Assembly (NCBI GenBank): GCA_020161395.1
Contig: JAIUOE010000011.1
Span: 1-64,000 of the forward strand
DNA: 64,000 nt
Direction of reading: 5' to 3'
Origin: Bacteroidota bacterium
GTDB lineage: Bacteria > Bacteroidota > Ignavibacteria > Ignavibacteriales > Ignavibacteriaceae
The notes under the pieces are model-generated. The model worked only from the letters and a program-made list of their open reading frames with translations, did not search any database and had not been told where the DNA came from. Each line of letters opens with the position of its first letter. Position 1 is the first letter of the stretch. Shown here in pieces: positions 16,562 to 26,794 of the stretch. Made by a program: the position numbers and the translations under genes.

Positions 16562-19500
16562 TTGATCCATCTGCGTACTCTCCTCTTTCTTGTTCTGACT
16601 TCCACAATCCTGGTTCCCCAGCAATTTGAGATGCATAAATATGGTATCCGAGATGGATTGAGCATTGAATTAACAAAATCAGTTACTCAGGATACTTTCG
16701 GGTTTATCTGGGCTGCAACTGATGAAGGATTAAGCAGATTCGATGGATACACTTTTAAATCGTTTAATTCAATCCCGGAAATGGCATTTTCGAAACAAAT
16801 TTTAAGAAGAAAAAACGGAAATCTGCTGGCGGTCTCAGATCTTGGTATCTTTGAAATTACGCCAAGACTCGATTCTGCAATTATTAAAATGATATCCAAA
16901 GGCTCAAGAGAATTTAGCCGCTCCACTATATGGTATCCTAAAAGCATATTTGAGGCAAAGGATGGTACCATTTTTGCCGGTGAACAAGGATCGATCATAC
17001 GAATTAAAGACGGCAGGCTGAAAAAATATCCTCTCGACAAGGCAGATTTCTCGTACAACTTCCTGCGGGCTCACCACTTCTTTGAAACCGAAACTGGTGA
17101 ATTGTTCATTGTTACATATAATGGTGGAATTTTCCACTTTGACTTCACCAATGACAGACTCATCCCCGCCGGCAGACTGAATAACACAAGTAACATAGCC
17201 GCCGTAAAATATCTTGACAATCTAAAGTTTTTAGCTGGTAATAATCTGGGTGTAACCGAAGTAAAACTCGTTCACGGAAAAAATAATGAATTCAAAATTG
17301 CCTCTTCAAAAAAATATTTCCCCGAACTGAATATCTCAAGTTTTCTCTTTAAGGACGGCTTTGTTTTAGCCGGAACATGGGACAGGGGTGTTTATTCATT
17401 TAAAGCTGATAAAGAGATCTCCGATCTGCAGCACCTTGAGGAAGTCGGCGAAATTAAAATAAACAGCGTCTTTCTGGCGAAGGATAATGATATCTGGTTG
17501 TGCTCGGAGAGTGGTCTCATCCTGCTTAATTACAGGCTTTTCAATCCTGTGCTACCGTCCGTGATAAAGCAATATATTCAGGATATAATTACAATAAAGG
17601 ACAACAAAACTTTCGTTTCAGACGGAAACACACTTTACAGAATAGATTTAAATGGTTCTTCCATCTCTTACAAGACTGTTTTAACCGTTCCTGATAATGT
17701 TATCATAAGCATCTGCAGATTTAAAGAGGGAGTACTTGCTTCTCTTTCAAACGGTGAACTCGTTTATCTGAATGACAACGGCACCCGAACCCCGGTGAGG
17801 ATTGAGAGAAAAGGTAAATTCTTTAAATATCTCTCCTATGGATCTTCTGATGATTTGTGGATGATTGAAGAAGGCGCAAGAGAGATAATAAATTTGAAAT
17901 CCGATCTTTCGGTAAAACGATACGATGTTTCCCATTGCCCGATCGAAGCTTACAGCATAATTTATTCCAACGCAAAAAATGAAATTTTTGCTGCCGGAAC
18001 TGCAGCAAAGATCGAGCTGATAAAACTTGATCCGAAGAAAGAAATGTTTGAACCGGTGAAAATTTCATCGGATTTGTCAGTGAATGGTGAAATTACAGTA
18101 AATGACATGGATTTTGATCGTGCGAACAATCCCGTTCTTGCTACCACAAAAGGTGTCTTCGTTATTGCGGGTGGAAAGGCCACTCTTCTTGATCCTTCTT
18201 TTAAAGGTGTGAATGTGCGATCGCTCTCGATTGATAATGTCAATTTAAACTATTGGATCGGTACTTCAGACGGACTCTACCGTTTTGACGGACAGAGTAT
18301 TTCGCATTTTGATGTTATCTCAGGCTTGCCAAGTAAAACCATCGGAAGCAGAACTCTCACAATAGACCCTTCAGGAAATATTTGGGTTGGAACCGCAGAG
18401 GGTGTAGCACTCATGCGTGGTGTCTTCAAAATTGATATCTCTGACCCTGCCAAACTAATCCTTGCCAACAAGAAAAGCGGGTTGAGTTATTCTCTCTACG
18501 ACAACTCAATCGAAATTCCTGAAGGAGAAAACTGGTTTATTAAGGTTCTGAATTTCACTTATCCAACAAGATCAATACTGTATCAATACAGATTTTCAGA
18601 AAAAGAAGAGTGGACAAACCTTTCAGATGGAAATATAATCCCTTTGGAGGGAATTGGCTCCGGAAGCTTCAAAATTGAGGTCAGAACCCGTCAGCACGGC
18701 AACCATTCCTGGAGTGATATCAGTTCACTGGAATTTACAATTGTGCCACACTGGTATAAAAGATGGTGGGCAATTCTCTTATGGGTTATTCTTGTGACCG
18801 TTGCTGTCTATACAATAGCCAGAATCTATGCAAGAAACCTGCAAAGGGAAAACCTGCTGCTTGAAAAAACCGTTAGTGAGAGAACCGCAGAACTCTCGAG
18901 TAAAAATTCCGAGCTTGAGAAAAGCCAGAATGAAGTCGTTACAAAAAACAAAGCGCTTGAAGTTTTGTTAACTGACTTACGGAATATAAATGCAACAAAA
19001 GATAAAATGTTCTCCATCATCTCACACGATTTGAAGAATCCTTTTACTACAATCATGGGATTCTCTGAAATTTTAAAAGATGACCTTGATGACATGACAA
19101 ATGTGGAAGTTAAGGATTTTGTCACAAGAATATACAGTACCTCGAAGCGAACATATGAACTTCTTGAAAACCTGCTTGGCTGGAGCAGAGCACAATCCGG
19201 CAGCCTTTCGATCACTAAATCAAATATTTTGCTCCTGCCGATTGTCAAAAAGGTCGTTGATTTGGCGACAGATACAGCTTTCGACAAGCAGCTTTCGATC
19301 CGGACTGAACTTCAACCCGATCTGATGGTTAATGCAGACCCGAACGCACTTGAGACAATTTTGAGAAATTTACTTGTAAATGCCATTAAATTCTCAATTC
19401 CCGGGAAGGAAATAGTGATTTCTGCTCTTACCGGGGGTCCAAGTGTGAAAATTAGCGTGATTGATCAGGGAGTGGGCATGAATGAGGACACATTAAATAA

Positions 19501-19669
19501 ACTTTTCAGAAACGATCTTCATTACACCACGAGCGGAACTCAACAGGAACGGGGAACAGGTTTGGGTCTTATTCTCTGTAAGGAATTAGTGGAAAAACAC
19601 GGTGGGAACATCTCCGTAAAAAGCAAACCGGCAGAAGGAAGCACATTCTCTTTCACTCTGCCGGTTTAG
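16562..19669 (+). CDS. Reg_prop/Y_Y_Y sensor histidine kinase
   Basis: This 1035-residue membrane histidine kinase starts with TTG at 16562, one base after sthA, giving a signal peptide (LRTLLFLVLTSTILVP). The periplasmic part carries reg_prop propeller repeats (DTFGFIWAATDEGLSRFDG; PSGNIWVGTAEGVALM) and a Y_Y_Y domain ending near 725. One membrane helix is at about 729-757, followed by a coiled coil. The HisKA H-box is SHDLKNP with His822. HATPase boxes are NLLVNAIKFS, VIDQGVGM and GTGLGLILCKELVEKHGG. No receiver or DNA-binding domain is fused, unlike the hybrid versions that control polysaccharide loci in Bacteroides. No response regulator is adjacent, so its partner is elsewhere. Confidence 0.9.
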   Translation: MIHLRTLLFLVLTSTILVPQQFEMHKYGIRDGLSIELTKSVTQDTFGFIWAATDEGLSRFDGYTFKSFNSIPEMAFSKQILRRKNGNLLAVSDLGIFEITPRLDSAIIKMISKGSREFSRSTIWYPKSIFEAKDGTIFAGEQGSIIRIKDGRLKKYPLDKADFSYNFLRAHHFFETETGELFIVTYNGGIFHFDFTNDRLIPAGRLNNTSNIAAVKYLDNLKFLAGNNLGVTEVKLVHGKNNEFKIASSKKYFPELNISSFLFKDGFVLAGTWDRGVYSFKADKEISDLQHLEEVGEIKINSVFLAKDNDIWLCSESGLILLNYRLFNPVLPSVIKQYIQDIITIKDNKTFVSDGNTLYRIDLNGSSISYKTVLTVPDNVIISICRFKEGVLASLSNGELVYLNDNGTRTPVRIERKGKFFKYLSYGSSDDLWMIEEGAREIINLKSDLSVKRYDVSHCPIEAYSIIYSNAKNEIFAAGTAAKIELIKLDPKKEMFEPVKISSDLSVNGEITVNDMDFDRANNPVLATTKGVFVIAGGKATLLDPSFKGVNVRSLSIDNVNLNYWIGTSDGLYRFDGQSISHFDVISGLPSKTIGSRTLTIDPSGNIWVGTAEGVALMRGVFKIDISDPAKLILANKKSGLSYSLYDNSIEIPEGENWFIKVLNFTYPTRSILYQYRFSEKEEWTNLSDGNIIPLEGIGSGSFKIEVRTRQHGNHSWSDISSLEFTIVPHWYKRWWAILLWVILVTVAVYTIARIYARNLQRENLLLEKTVSERTAELSSKNSELEKSQNEVVTKNKALEVLLTDLRNINATKDKMFSIISHDLKNPFTTIMGFSEILKDDLDDMTNVEVKDFVTRIYSTSKRTYELLENLLGWSRAQSGSLSITKSNILLLPIVKKVVDLATDTAFDKQLSIRTELQPDLMVNADPNALETILRNLLVNAIKFSIPGKEIVISALTGGPSVKISVIDQGVGMNEDTLNKLFRNDLHYTTSGTQQERGTGLGLILCKELVEKHGGNISVKSKPAEGSTFSFTLPV

Positions 19670-19693
19670 CCTTGGGATCAGGTTATCTGTGTA

Positions 19694-21910
19694 TTAGTTT
19701 ATAACTTCTATTATTTCACCTTTATAAGCAAATCTTACATTCCTGCCGAGCGACAGCACCTGAGCTGCTTCTTTGTCTGAGAATGCAAGTTCAAAATATT
19801 CACTCGACTCAAATTTGATTTTCTTCAATTTCATGTTCCCCTGTTTTTCGAGCTTCGAGTCAATCCAGATACCATTATTTTCATAGAAAGCTCTGCCTGC
19901 TGCATCTGTGAGATTTATGGTTTGGTATTGTCCCGATTTGTTATCCTTGTCGACATTCCGCTTTTCCCAATCACGGTGGTTCACCTGGTCAGCACCAGAG
20001 TAATCCCGTATGGTCTCACTGGCTGTCGTACTCCCCTTCCCTTCCTTGTTTTTCATCCCGTCGAATTCTTCTTTGAAGACCTGCGGATTTGCCTCGGGGA
20101 ATCCTCCTGCATCTTTCAAATTGGGTGCAAGCGGGGGTCGCGGAGTACCTGTAAGTTGTTCATCTTCGAGAATTAAATATGCTGTGTAGGGTGTTATCAG
20201 ACCATATTTCTTCGCGAGATAAACAACCTCATCGATCATTTCTTTCGATTCACCGTTCAGCCTGATCAAGTCCAGCAAATGACCCACCCGCCTCATTGAC
20301 CAGATAACCGGAATAAATGTATAGGAATCATCATCGGAAATGGTTACATCCCTTTCAAACTTAACCTCTTTACCGTTCCGTTTTCCTTTGATAATTATTT
20401 TGCCGGAACCTCCTTCTTCGATCAGTCCCGCCAGTGTCAGCACACCACCTTTGAAAATATCTATCTTTGTATTTGGATACGCTTTGCTGAATTTAATGTT
20501 ACCCGAAGTGCTTACGGTTACATCTGTTAGAATTGGGAATTCAATTTTTTCAAAGAAACTGCTGATATTTACTTCAATTTCACTGTTTGGCGGTGAATAA
20601 TTTCTTACTCCGCCTGTTTTAAGCGCAATTTTATCGAGCAAATGAATGTTTATATCGTATCCGATACCGAAAGTGAATATTCTTTTACCTGAGATCAGGG
20701 AAGAATCGAGACCGGCAACCAGTTTAAGATCGTCCCTTTCACCGATTGTTGGTTTACCATCTGTAATGAAAACCACATAGAACGGACGGTCTTTCTCCCC
20801 TTTCTCTCTTAATGCAAGTTTGAGAGCCTCATCGATATTGGTGCCACCCATTGCTTCCATTTTCTTTATTTTTTGCTCGGCAGACTCTTTATTTTTCTTG
20901 TCAGCTTTCATAAAGGAGGAAAAGACTTTCTCGGCTTCGGTTCCAAATTTAATGATCTGGAAATTGTCTTTATCTCTTAATCTGTTGATGCAATAAACAA
21001 GAGCGGACTGGGCAGCCGTCATTTTTTCACCTGCCATGCTGCCTGAAATGTCCAATACGAAAACGATATCCTTGGGAACATACTCAGCGGGAAATTCAGA
21101 TTCATCGACTGAAAAATTTAAGAGGAAGAATTTCTCCTTGTCGGAGGAATTGTAAGTCATCAAATCGATGACACTTCCTTTCGGTACTGTATGTATCACA
21201 AGGAGATAATCTTTGTCAGGTCTTACATTGATTTCACTGTAGACCGACTTAAAATGGTTATCGTCCAACCGCTCACTTTTGGTTTCGTGCGTAGGTGAAT
21301 AAATACCGTTGATTTTGTTTTTGTTTTTTATATCAATGGCAACAGACACTTTTTCGAGAGCTTTTGAAGAAAATTTCTCGGTATTCAGAGGATAAAGATA
21401 TTTGTATGTTCCCCCGTCGTATTCGAGAGTCTGAAAATATTCAATCTCAATTTTTCTCTCCGACCTCGGCTCGATTGGGAAAATTTTCAGCGTATAAATA
21501 TTCTTGCCCGAATATTCCAGAAGTGCCGGATCCTTACTCTTGGAAACTATTTCCTGATAAAGTTTTTTTGCTTTTTCTGCATCAAGAAGTTCTGCTTTGT
21601 ACTCTTTCCCGTTTATAAACATTTTGAATCCGGTAATAACCGCACCTTCGGGAATTGGAAAAATATACTGACCTTCAAGCCGCTGATTTAACGGATTGAA
21701 AAAGACCTGATCGATCTTTGTTTTGGCTGTAAAACCGTCAATCGTCACTTTTACATCGTGATATTTCACCTCGAGTGGAAACGGGTCTCTCCAGCCCGGA
21801 TGGGGTCTCGGACTCGGGTATGGCGGATCCGGAATGATAATGAAGCCGTCCGCAAAAATCTGCGGAACGGCTAACATTAAAATAATGAGGAACTTGACTG
21901 AGGATTTCAT
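19694..21910 (-). CDS. Exported VIT and VWA domain protein
   Basis: This 738-residue protein has a signal peptide (FLIILMLAVPQIFADG). A VIT domain follows (KTKIDQVFFNPLNQRLEGQY; LLDAEKAKKLYQEIVSKSKD). A von Willebrand A domain with an intact MIDAS motif DISGSM starts near residue 285. The C-terminal third is unassigned. The architecture is that of inter-alpha-trypsin inhibitor-like proteins, whose bacterial role is unclear but probably adhesive or scaffolding. Its ATG overlaps the upstream VWA gene's stop by 4 bases (ATGA), so the pair is translationally coupled. Confidence 0.85.
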   Translation of the reverse strand: MKSSVKFLIILMLAVPQIFADGFIIIPDPPYPSPRPHPGWRDPFPLEVKYHDVKVTIDGFTAKTKIDQVFFNPLNQRLEGQYIFPIPEGAVITGFKMFINGKEYKAELLDAEKAKKLYQEIVSKSKDPALLEYSGKNIYTLKIFPIEPRSERKIEIEYFQTLEYDGGTYKYLYPLNTEKFSSKALEKVSVAIDIKNKNKINGIYSPTHETKSERLDDNHFKSVYSEINVRPDKDYLLVIHTVPKGSVIDLMTYNSSDKEKFFLLNFSVDESEFPAEYVPKDIVFVLDISGSMAGEKMTAAQSALVYCINRLRDKDNFQIIKFGTEAEKVFSSFMKADKKNKESAEQKIKKMEAMGGTNIDEALKLALREKGEKDRPFYVVFITDGKPTIGERDDLKLVAGLDSSLISGKRIFTFGIGYDINIHLLDKIALKTGGVRNYSPPNSEIEVNISSFFEKIEFPILTDVTVSTSGNIKFSKAYPNTKIDIFKGGVLTLAGLIEEGGSGKIIIKGKRNGKEVKFERDVTISDDDSYTFIPVIWSMRRVGHLLDLIRLNGESKEMIDEVVYLAKKYGLITPYTAYLILEDEQLTGTPRPPLAPNLKDAGGFPEANPQVFKEEFDGMKNKEGKGSTTASETIRDYSGADQVNHRDWEKRNVDKDNKSGQYQTINLTDAAGRAFYENNGIWIDSKLEKQGNMKLKKIKFESSEYFELAFSDKEAAQVLSLGRNVRFAYKGEIIEVIN

Positions 21911-23016
21911 TTTAGTTTCAACTCTGTTTTAATTGACTGGATCAGGGCACTTCCAAAAGTGTTTTTCGAAGCAGGGTCGTCATTTTTTGCAAGGAAATCG
22001 TTTCTCATTTTCTCATATTTTTTGATTTCACTTTTTATCTTGTCCCGCTCCTTGTCATACTGGTCAATTTTAGCCTGAATTTCCTTTTCTGATAAATTCT
22101 TAAACTCTTCGGGTAAATCAGCTTTGTCAATTTTCTTTAGATCAAATCCTTCGTCTTTGGAAGCATCAACAAGGTCCCATTTCGAGTTGTTGTAAAACTC
22201 GGTTGCTTTGGCACCTGCTCTTTGAACGGCAGCACTTGGAGCCGACATCATGGCATTGTTGTCTTCCTGCTCCTGACGCAGTTTTGCTTCCTTGCCTGAC
22301 TTCGAGAAATAAAGGTAGGTACCGTTTAATTGATTGTTCAGATCAAGAATTGTCTTGTCGTAGGGGGTCGGTTTCTGCTCTGCAGCAAGATTCTGATCGA
22401 TAAACATAAATGTGCCGTTACCAAGGGTTGAACCGTCACGCCATGATTTGGCTTCGTCGTTATCAGGATTTCCACAATAAATTGTATTTACCTTTATTCC
22501 TTTTTCAGCAGCTTTTTTGCAGACATTTTTATAGTCAATTATGCCTTGATTGAAAGGCTCATTACCAGCAATCAGTATTACATTTACGGCATCCTTGTCT
22601 CTGTCCCAGTTGATCTTAAGTAATGCCTGCTCTATAACTGCTCCGCAGTATTCAGCACCGCCATTGGTTACAAGCCCAAAAAGGTGCTCGGAGACCTTGT
22701 CAAGATCCTGACTGAGTGAATCCACCATTCTTATATAATGCTCTGCGGGCTTCAATCCATCATTACCATATTCGAAGAGTGATATACTTAGATCGAGTTT
22801 CGTATCGGGCATATCCTTGCTCAAAGAAGCCATTTCGTTCACTATCCGCCACAATTCCTGTCTCGCCTGGTTTATCAAACCATCCATACTGTTGCTTGTA
22901 TCCAACAGAATAGCGATGTTTATCTTTTTTGTGTTTTTCTTTTTATCAACAACATTGGGAAGTATCGCTGTTGTTAAAAGGAGAAACATCAAAAATCCAC
23001 TCATTAACTTTTTCAT
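21907..23016 (-). CDS. Exported VWA domain protein
   Basis: This 369-residue protein has a signal peptide (FLMFLLLTTAILPNV) and a single VWA domain starting INIAILLDTSNSMDG, with the MIDAS Asp-x-Ser-x-Ser intact. The C-terminal 100 residues are charged and probably helical (AKIDQYDKERDKIKSEIKKY), a likely coiled coil. It is first in a two-gene unit with the VIT/VWA protein. The two may form a surface complex; no transport or enzymatic function can be read from the sequence. Confidence 0.8.
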   Translation of the reverse strand: MKKLMSGFLMFLLLTTAILPNVVDKKKNTKKINIAILLDTSNSMDGLINQARQELWRIVNEMASLSKDMPDTKLDLSISLFEYGNDGLKPAEHYIRMVDSLSQDLDKVSEHLFGLVTNGGAEYCGAVIEQALLKINWDRDKDAVNVILIAGNEPFNQGIIDYKNVCKKAAEKGIKVNTIYCGNPDNDEAKSWRDGSTLGNGTFMFIDQNLAAEQKPTPYDKTILDLNNQLNGTYLYFSKSGKEAKLRQEQEDNNAMMSAPSAAVQRAGAKATEFYNNSKWDLVDASKDEGFDLKKIDKADLPEEFKNLSEKEIQAKIDQYDKERDKIKSEIKKYEKMRNDFLAKNDDPASKNTFGSALIQSIKTELKLK

Positions 23017-23131
23017 CTCTTAATCCTTTTTTTGAATCTACTTTCTTATACTATTAATGTGATTTTATGTTCCGGGAAAATCTTAACACTCACTTAAAAT
23101 CATCCCGCCTCTTTATTTAAGTTTATTTCTT

Positions 23132-23139
23132 TAAATTTG
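23132..23139 (+). promoter_or_regulatory. Possible -7 element upstream of transketolase
   Basis: TAAATTTG fits TAnnTTTG and lies 67 bases before the ATG. No TTG is found at the usual 19-20 base spacing, so support is weak. Confidence 0.3.
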
Positions 23140-23205
23140 TTGCTGTCAATTATTTTTTTAATTAATTGGCGCAAACTCAGAATCAAGTAATTTAATGGAG
23201 AATAA

Positions 23206-25185
23206 ATGTTCAGCTTAATTCCGAAACAGGAATTTGACCGGGTAAGAGAACTTAACCGGAGTGATTTTAAGGATCTTCAACTGTTTGCAGATATGTGCAG
23301 ATTAAACACATTCATTATGGTTAAAAAAGCCGGAAGCGGGCACCTGGGGAGCAGTTTTTCGGCAGCTGATATCATTACTTATCTCTACCTTAAAAAACTG
23401 AATGTACTTGAGACCGGGTTTGACTCACCCGACAGAGATATTTATTTTTCCTCAAAAGGACACGATGTTCCAGGGTTCTACTCGCTTCTTTACGCTTTGG
23501 GTGTTATCCCTGAAGAAAAAGCATTAATGCTTCGTCGCCTCAACGGTCTCGACGGGCACCCCGAAGTGAGGATTACGGGTGTGGAAGCTTCCACCGGTTC
23601 CCTGGGCATGGGAATATCCAAGGCAAAGGGGATGGCATGGGCGAAAGCTTACAACGGTTCTGGTGGAAAAGTTTTTGTGCTGACAGGTGATGGTGAATTT
23701 CAGGAAGGTCAAATCTATGAATCTCTCCAGTCGACTGCCCACCAAAAAGTGAACAATGTTACTGCGATTATTGATCACAACAAATATCAAACCGATATGC
23801 TTGTGAAAGATGTGAACAATATCGAAGATTTGACTGAAAAAATTTCAGCATTCGGCTGGCATGTTGAAAAAATCGACGGTCACGATTTTGCGCAATTAGA
23901 CCGTACACTGAGGAAACTCGATACAATAAATGATAAGCCCAAACTCATTATTGCTGATACGATCAAAGGGAAGGGTATCTCATTTATGGAATCTCCGGTG
24001 CTCGATCCGGCAACAGGCAACTCATTTTATAAATGGCACTCGGGTGCTCCGGACGACGATACCTTCAAGGCAGGTTATAACGAACTCAAAAGCAGAATTG
24101 AATTTCAGGCAGCGGAGCTTGGACTCGATCCGATCGATTTGCCGGTAATAAATGTCGACTCCGCCCCTCCTTCCAAAGCAACTAAAGAATTTGTTACCGA
24201 AGCCTATGGCGATGCTTTGGTTGAACTCGCAAAAACCAACAAGAAATTTGTGGTGTTGGATGGTGATCTTTCAGCGGATTGTAAACTCAGAAAATTCGAA
24301 AATACTTATCCTGACAGGTTTATTGAAAACGGAATTGCTGAGCAGGACATGGTTTCAATGGCAGGTGGGTTAGCCCGTATGGGACTTATTCCTGTTGTAA
24401 ATACATTCGCAAGTTTCCTCTCTGCGCGAGCTAATGAACAGATTTACAACAACTCCACGGAACACAAAAAGATTATATATACCTGTCACTTTGCAGGAAT
24501 GATTCCTGCCGGACCGGGAAAATCACATCAGAGTGTTCGTGATATTTCCCTCTTTGGCGCACTTCCCAACGCAACCATTCTACAGCCATGCAACGCACTC
24601 GAGACTAAACTCGTTACAGAATATTGCATTAATTCAGAAGATGAAGTAAATGTTATCAGATTGAACATAGGTCCTTCCCCAGAGGTAATAAAGCTCCCTG
24701 AAAATTATAAACTGACGATTGGAAGAGGGGTTTCTCTAACCCATGGATCTGATGCCATTATTTTCGCTTATGGTCCTGTTCTGCTGCACGAGGCTTTAGT
24801 AGCCGCAGATTATCTTCGTAAAATCGAATTCGGACTGCAGGTTGTTAATATGCCATGGTTGAACAAAGTGGATGTGGAGTGGATTGGAAGTCTGGTTGAA
24901 GATCACAACAAAATTTTCGTCCTCGAAGATCACTCCAATTTTGGAGGATTGGGTGACAGATTATTGAACGCTCTCGTTTCGGGACACGACCTCGGCTCGA
25001 GAACCTTTATAAAACTCGGACTGGATGATTACCCTGAATGCGGAACACCGCTTGAAGTACTCGAATACCACAAGATGGACGGGAAATCTCTTGCAGAGAG
25101 AATCGCAGGAATCAGCAATATTGATGATCTCATCGAACAGAATCCCGAGCTTCAATCAAAATATACTGCTGACGCTCCTCAATAG
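23206..25185 (+). CDS. tkt: Transketolase
   Basis: This thiamine-diphosphate enzyme transfers two-carbon units in the pentose phosphate pathway. The single 659-residue chain has the usual transketolase order. The N-terminal domain has AGSGHLGSSFSAADI and the ThDP motif GDGEFQEGQIYES with NKYQTD. The pyrimidine domain has NGIAEQDMVSMAGGLARMG, and a C-terminal domain follows. The ATG at 23206 is preceded by GGAG. It is closest in style to the single-chain transketolases that resemble joined TktA/TktB halves of the FCB group. It is transcribed alone and ends at a strong terminator. Confidence 0.93.
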   Translation: MFSLIPKQEFDRVRELNRSDFKDLQLFADMCRLNTFIMVKKAGSGHLGSSFSAADIITYLYLKKLNVLETGFDSPDRDIYFSSKGHDVPGFYSLLYALGVIPEEKALMLRRLNGLDGHPEVRITGVEASTGSLGMGISKAKGMAWAKAYNGSGGKVFVLTGDGEFQEGQIYESLQSTAHQKVNNVTAIIDHNKYQTDMLVKDVNNIEDLTEKISAFGWHVEKIDGHDFAQLDRTLRKLDTINDKPKLIIADTIKGKGISFMESPVLDPATGNSFYKWHSGAPDDDTFKAGYNELKSRIEFQAAELGLDPIDLPVINVDSAPPSKATKEFVTEAYGDALVELAKTNKKFVVLDGDLSADCKLRKFENTYPDRFIENGIAEQDMVSMAGGLARMGLIPVVNTFASFLSARANEQIYNNSTEHKKIIYTCHFAGMIPAGPGKSHQSVRDISLFGALPNATILQPCNALETKLVTEYCINSEDEVNVIRLNIGPSPEVIKLPENYKLTIGRGVSLTHGSDAIIFAYGPVLLHEALVAADYLRKIEFGLQVVNMPWLNKVDVEWIGSLVEDHNKIFVLEDHSNFGGLGDRLLNALVSGHDLGSRTFIKLGLDDYPECGTPLEVLEYHKMDGKSLAERIAGISNIDDLIEQNPELQSKYTADAPQ

Positions 25186-25208
25186 AGGATAAACACTAAA
25201 TAATTTCA

Positions 25209-25240
25209 GAGGCTGCTCTCATTTAAGGGCAGCCTCTTTT
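25209..25240 (+). terminator. Rho-independent terminator of transketolase
   Basis: GAGGCTGC (25209-25216) pairs with GCAGCCTC (25229-25236), followed by TTTT. It lies 24 bases past the transketolase stop and 8 bases before the stop of the convergent cNMP-binding gene. Confidence 0.85.
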
Positions 25241-25247
25241 AATTTCA

Positions 25248-25622
25248 CTACTCTTGTGAATCTGTATCCAGTTGGTCAGGAGTGATTCCCTTGGCAAGAC
25301 AATAATACTCTTTTGTAAGCACCTGAAGTCTTTCAGCCAGATTGATCAGCATCTTTTTCACCAGGTCAGGATATTTTTCTATAAGTTTGTCAATAGGCAG
25401 ATTTAGATTCAGCACGACAGATTCTTCTTCTGCTATGAGCGTAGCAGTTCTTAATCCATTCAGAATAATGCTCATTTCTCCGATAACCATCCCTTTTTCT
25501 GAGAATTCAGCAACTTTCACATCTGCTTTAAAAACTCCAATCTTACCATTGATAAGAATAAAAAGTTCTTTGTCGTTTGCACCTTCCCGGGTAATTACTT
25601 CTCCGGCTTTGAAGATTTTCAT
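25248..25622 (-). CDS. Small cyclic-nucleotide-binding domain protein
   Basis: This 124-residue cytosolic protein is essentially one cNMP-binding beta-roll. GEVITREGANDKELFILING and GEMSIILNGLRTATLIAEEE fit the core and the phosphate-binding cassette. The cassette reads GEMSIILNGLRTAT where the usual form is GExxLxxxxxRxAT, so the Arg is kept. There is no DNA-binding or kinase partner domain. The stop of prfB is 10 bases upstream, so it is probably co-transcribed with RF2. Its target is unknown. Confidence 0.88.
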   Translation of the reverse strand: MKIFKAGEVITREGANDKELFILINGKIGVFKADVKVAEFSEKGMVIGEMSIILNGLRTATLIAEEESVVLNLNLPIDKLIEKYPDLVKKMLINLAERLQVLTKEYYCLAKGITPDQLDTDSQE

Positions 25623-25632
25623 GTTTGTTCCT

Positions 25633-26734
25633 TTAATTTGCGGAAAATTTTAACAGATACGCTTTAATAAATTTATAAATATCTCCGTCCATCACCCCCT
25701 GTGTATCGGAGGTTTCCACATCAGTCCGGTGATCCTTGACCATGTTGTATGGATGAAAAACATATGACCGGATCTGACTTCCCCACTCAATTTTCATTTT
25801 ACTTTTTTCCAGTTCGTTTTTTGCGGCACTGAGTTTTTCTTTTTCAATCTGATAGAGCTTCGATTTCAAAAGTTTCATCGCTCTCGTCTTGTTCTGGATC
25901 TGAGAGCGTTCGCTCTGACAGGCAGCCACAACACCTGTAGGCATATGAGTAATTCTCACAGCCGTCTCAACTTTATTCACATTTTGTCCGCCTTTACCGC
26001 CTGATCTGAAGGTGTCGATACGCAAATCAGCGGTATTAATGTCAATCTGGATACTGTCGTCCACTTCAGGAATAACAGAAAGAGCAGCGAACGAAGTGTG
26101 TCTCCTCTGGTTTGAATCGAAAGGTGAAATTCTGACCAGCCGGTGAACACCCGCTTCGGCTTTCAGGTAGCCGTATGCGAATTCACCCTCAACCTCAATT
26201 TCAGCACTTTTAATTCCTGCTCCGTCACCATCAAGGATATCAACAATTGTTGCTTTCAATCCGCTCAGATCACAGTATCTTAAATACATTCTGAGGAGCA
26301 TTTCTGCCCAGTCCTGTGCCTCTGTGCCGCCTGCACCCGAATGGACTGTAATGATACAGTTGTTTCCATCTTCTTCACCCGAAAGCATATTTTTGAATTC
26401 GAGTTCTTCTATTTTTGCGGAAATTTTTTCGAGTTCCTTACCTATGTCTTCCGAGAGCGATTCATCTTCTGCTTCTGCAGCCATTTCGATAAGTTCACCC
26501 ACCGAGATCACGCCGGAATTCAATTCGTCCCACAACTCGATCCAGACCGATAGTCTTTTAGCTTCCTGTAGAAGGGCTTGTGCCCTTCTTTGATCATTCC
26601 AAAAATCACTTTGTTCGCTGATGAGTTTTATCTCGTCAACACGAGACTGTTTCTCATCTAACTTAAAGATAACTCCGCATGTTATTCACCCGAACAGTCA
26701 AATCTTTATGCGTTCTTATCTCATCATCAAACAT
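25633..26734 (-). CDS. prfB: Peptide chain release factor 2, with programmed +1 frameshift
   Basis: RF2 ends translation at UGA and UAA. The main frame has SPF ([15 protein letters not shown]) and GGQ ([15 protein letters not shown]). It reads open upstream of any plausible start, back to AAG at 26664. A separate 23-codon zero-frame ORF begins with ATG at 26734, after GGAG (26744-26741). It encodes [19 protein letters not shown] and then RSYL, and stops at TAA (26665-26663) right after CTT. A +1 slip on CTT-T joins the frames and gives 366 residues, close to the E. coli length of 365. An SD-like GGAG lies 4 bases before CTT. The coordinates include both frames. It is followed by the cNMP-binding gene. 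Confidence 0.95.
26662..26676 (-). promoter_or_regulatory. prfB +1 frameshift site, CTT TAA G with SD-like GGAG
   Basis: On the minus strand GGAG TTAT CTT TAA G reads from 26676 to 26662. It matches the classical RF2 autoregulatory site (SD-like sequence, TAT CTT, stop), but the stop is TAA instead of the usual TGA. RF2 shortage would favour slippage to the +1 frame. Confidence 0.88.
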
Positions 26735-26794
26735 CAAATACTCCATTCATTTTTATCGACAACTGTCAACCGTAAATTACTTAAAATCTTAAAT

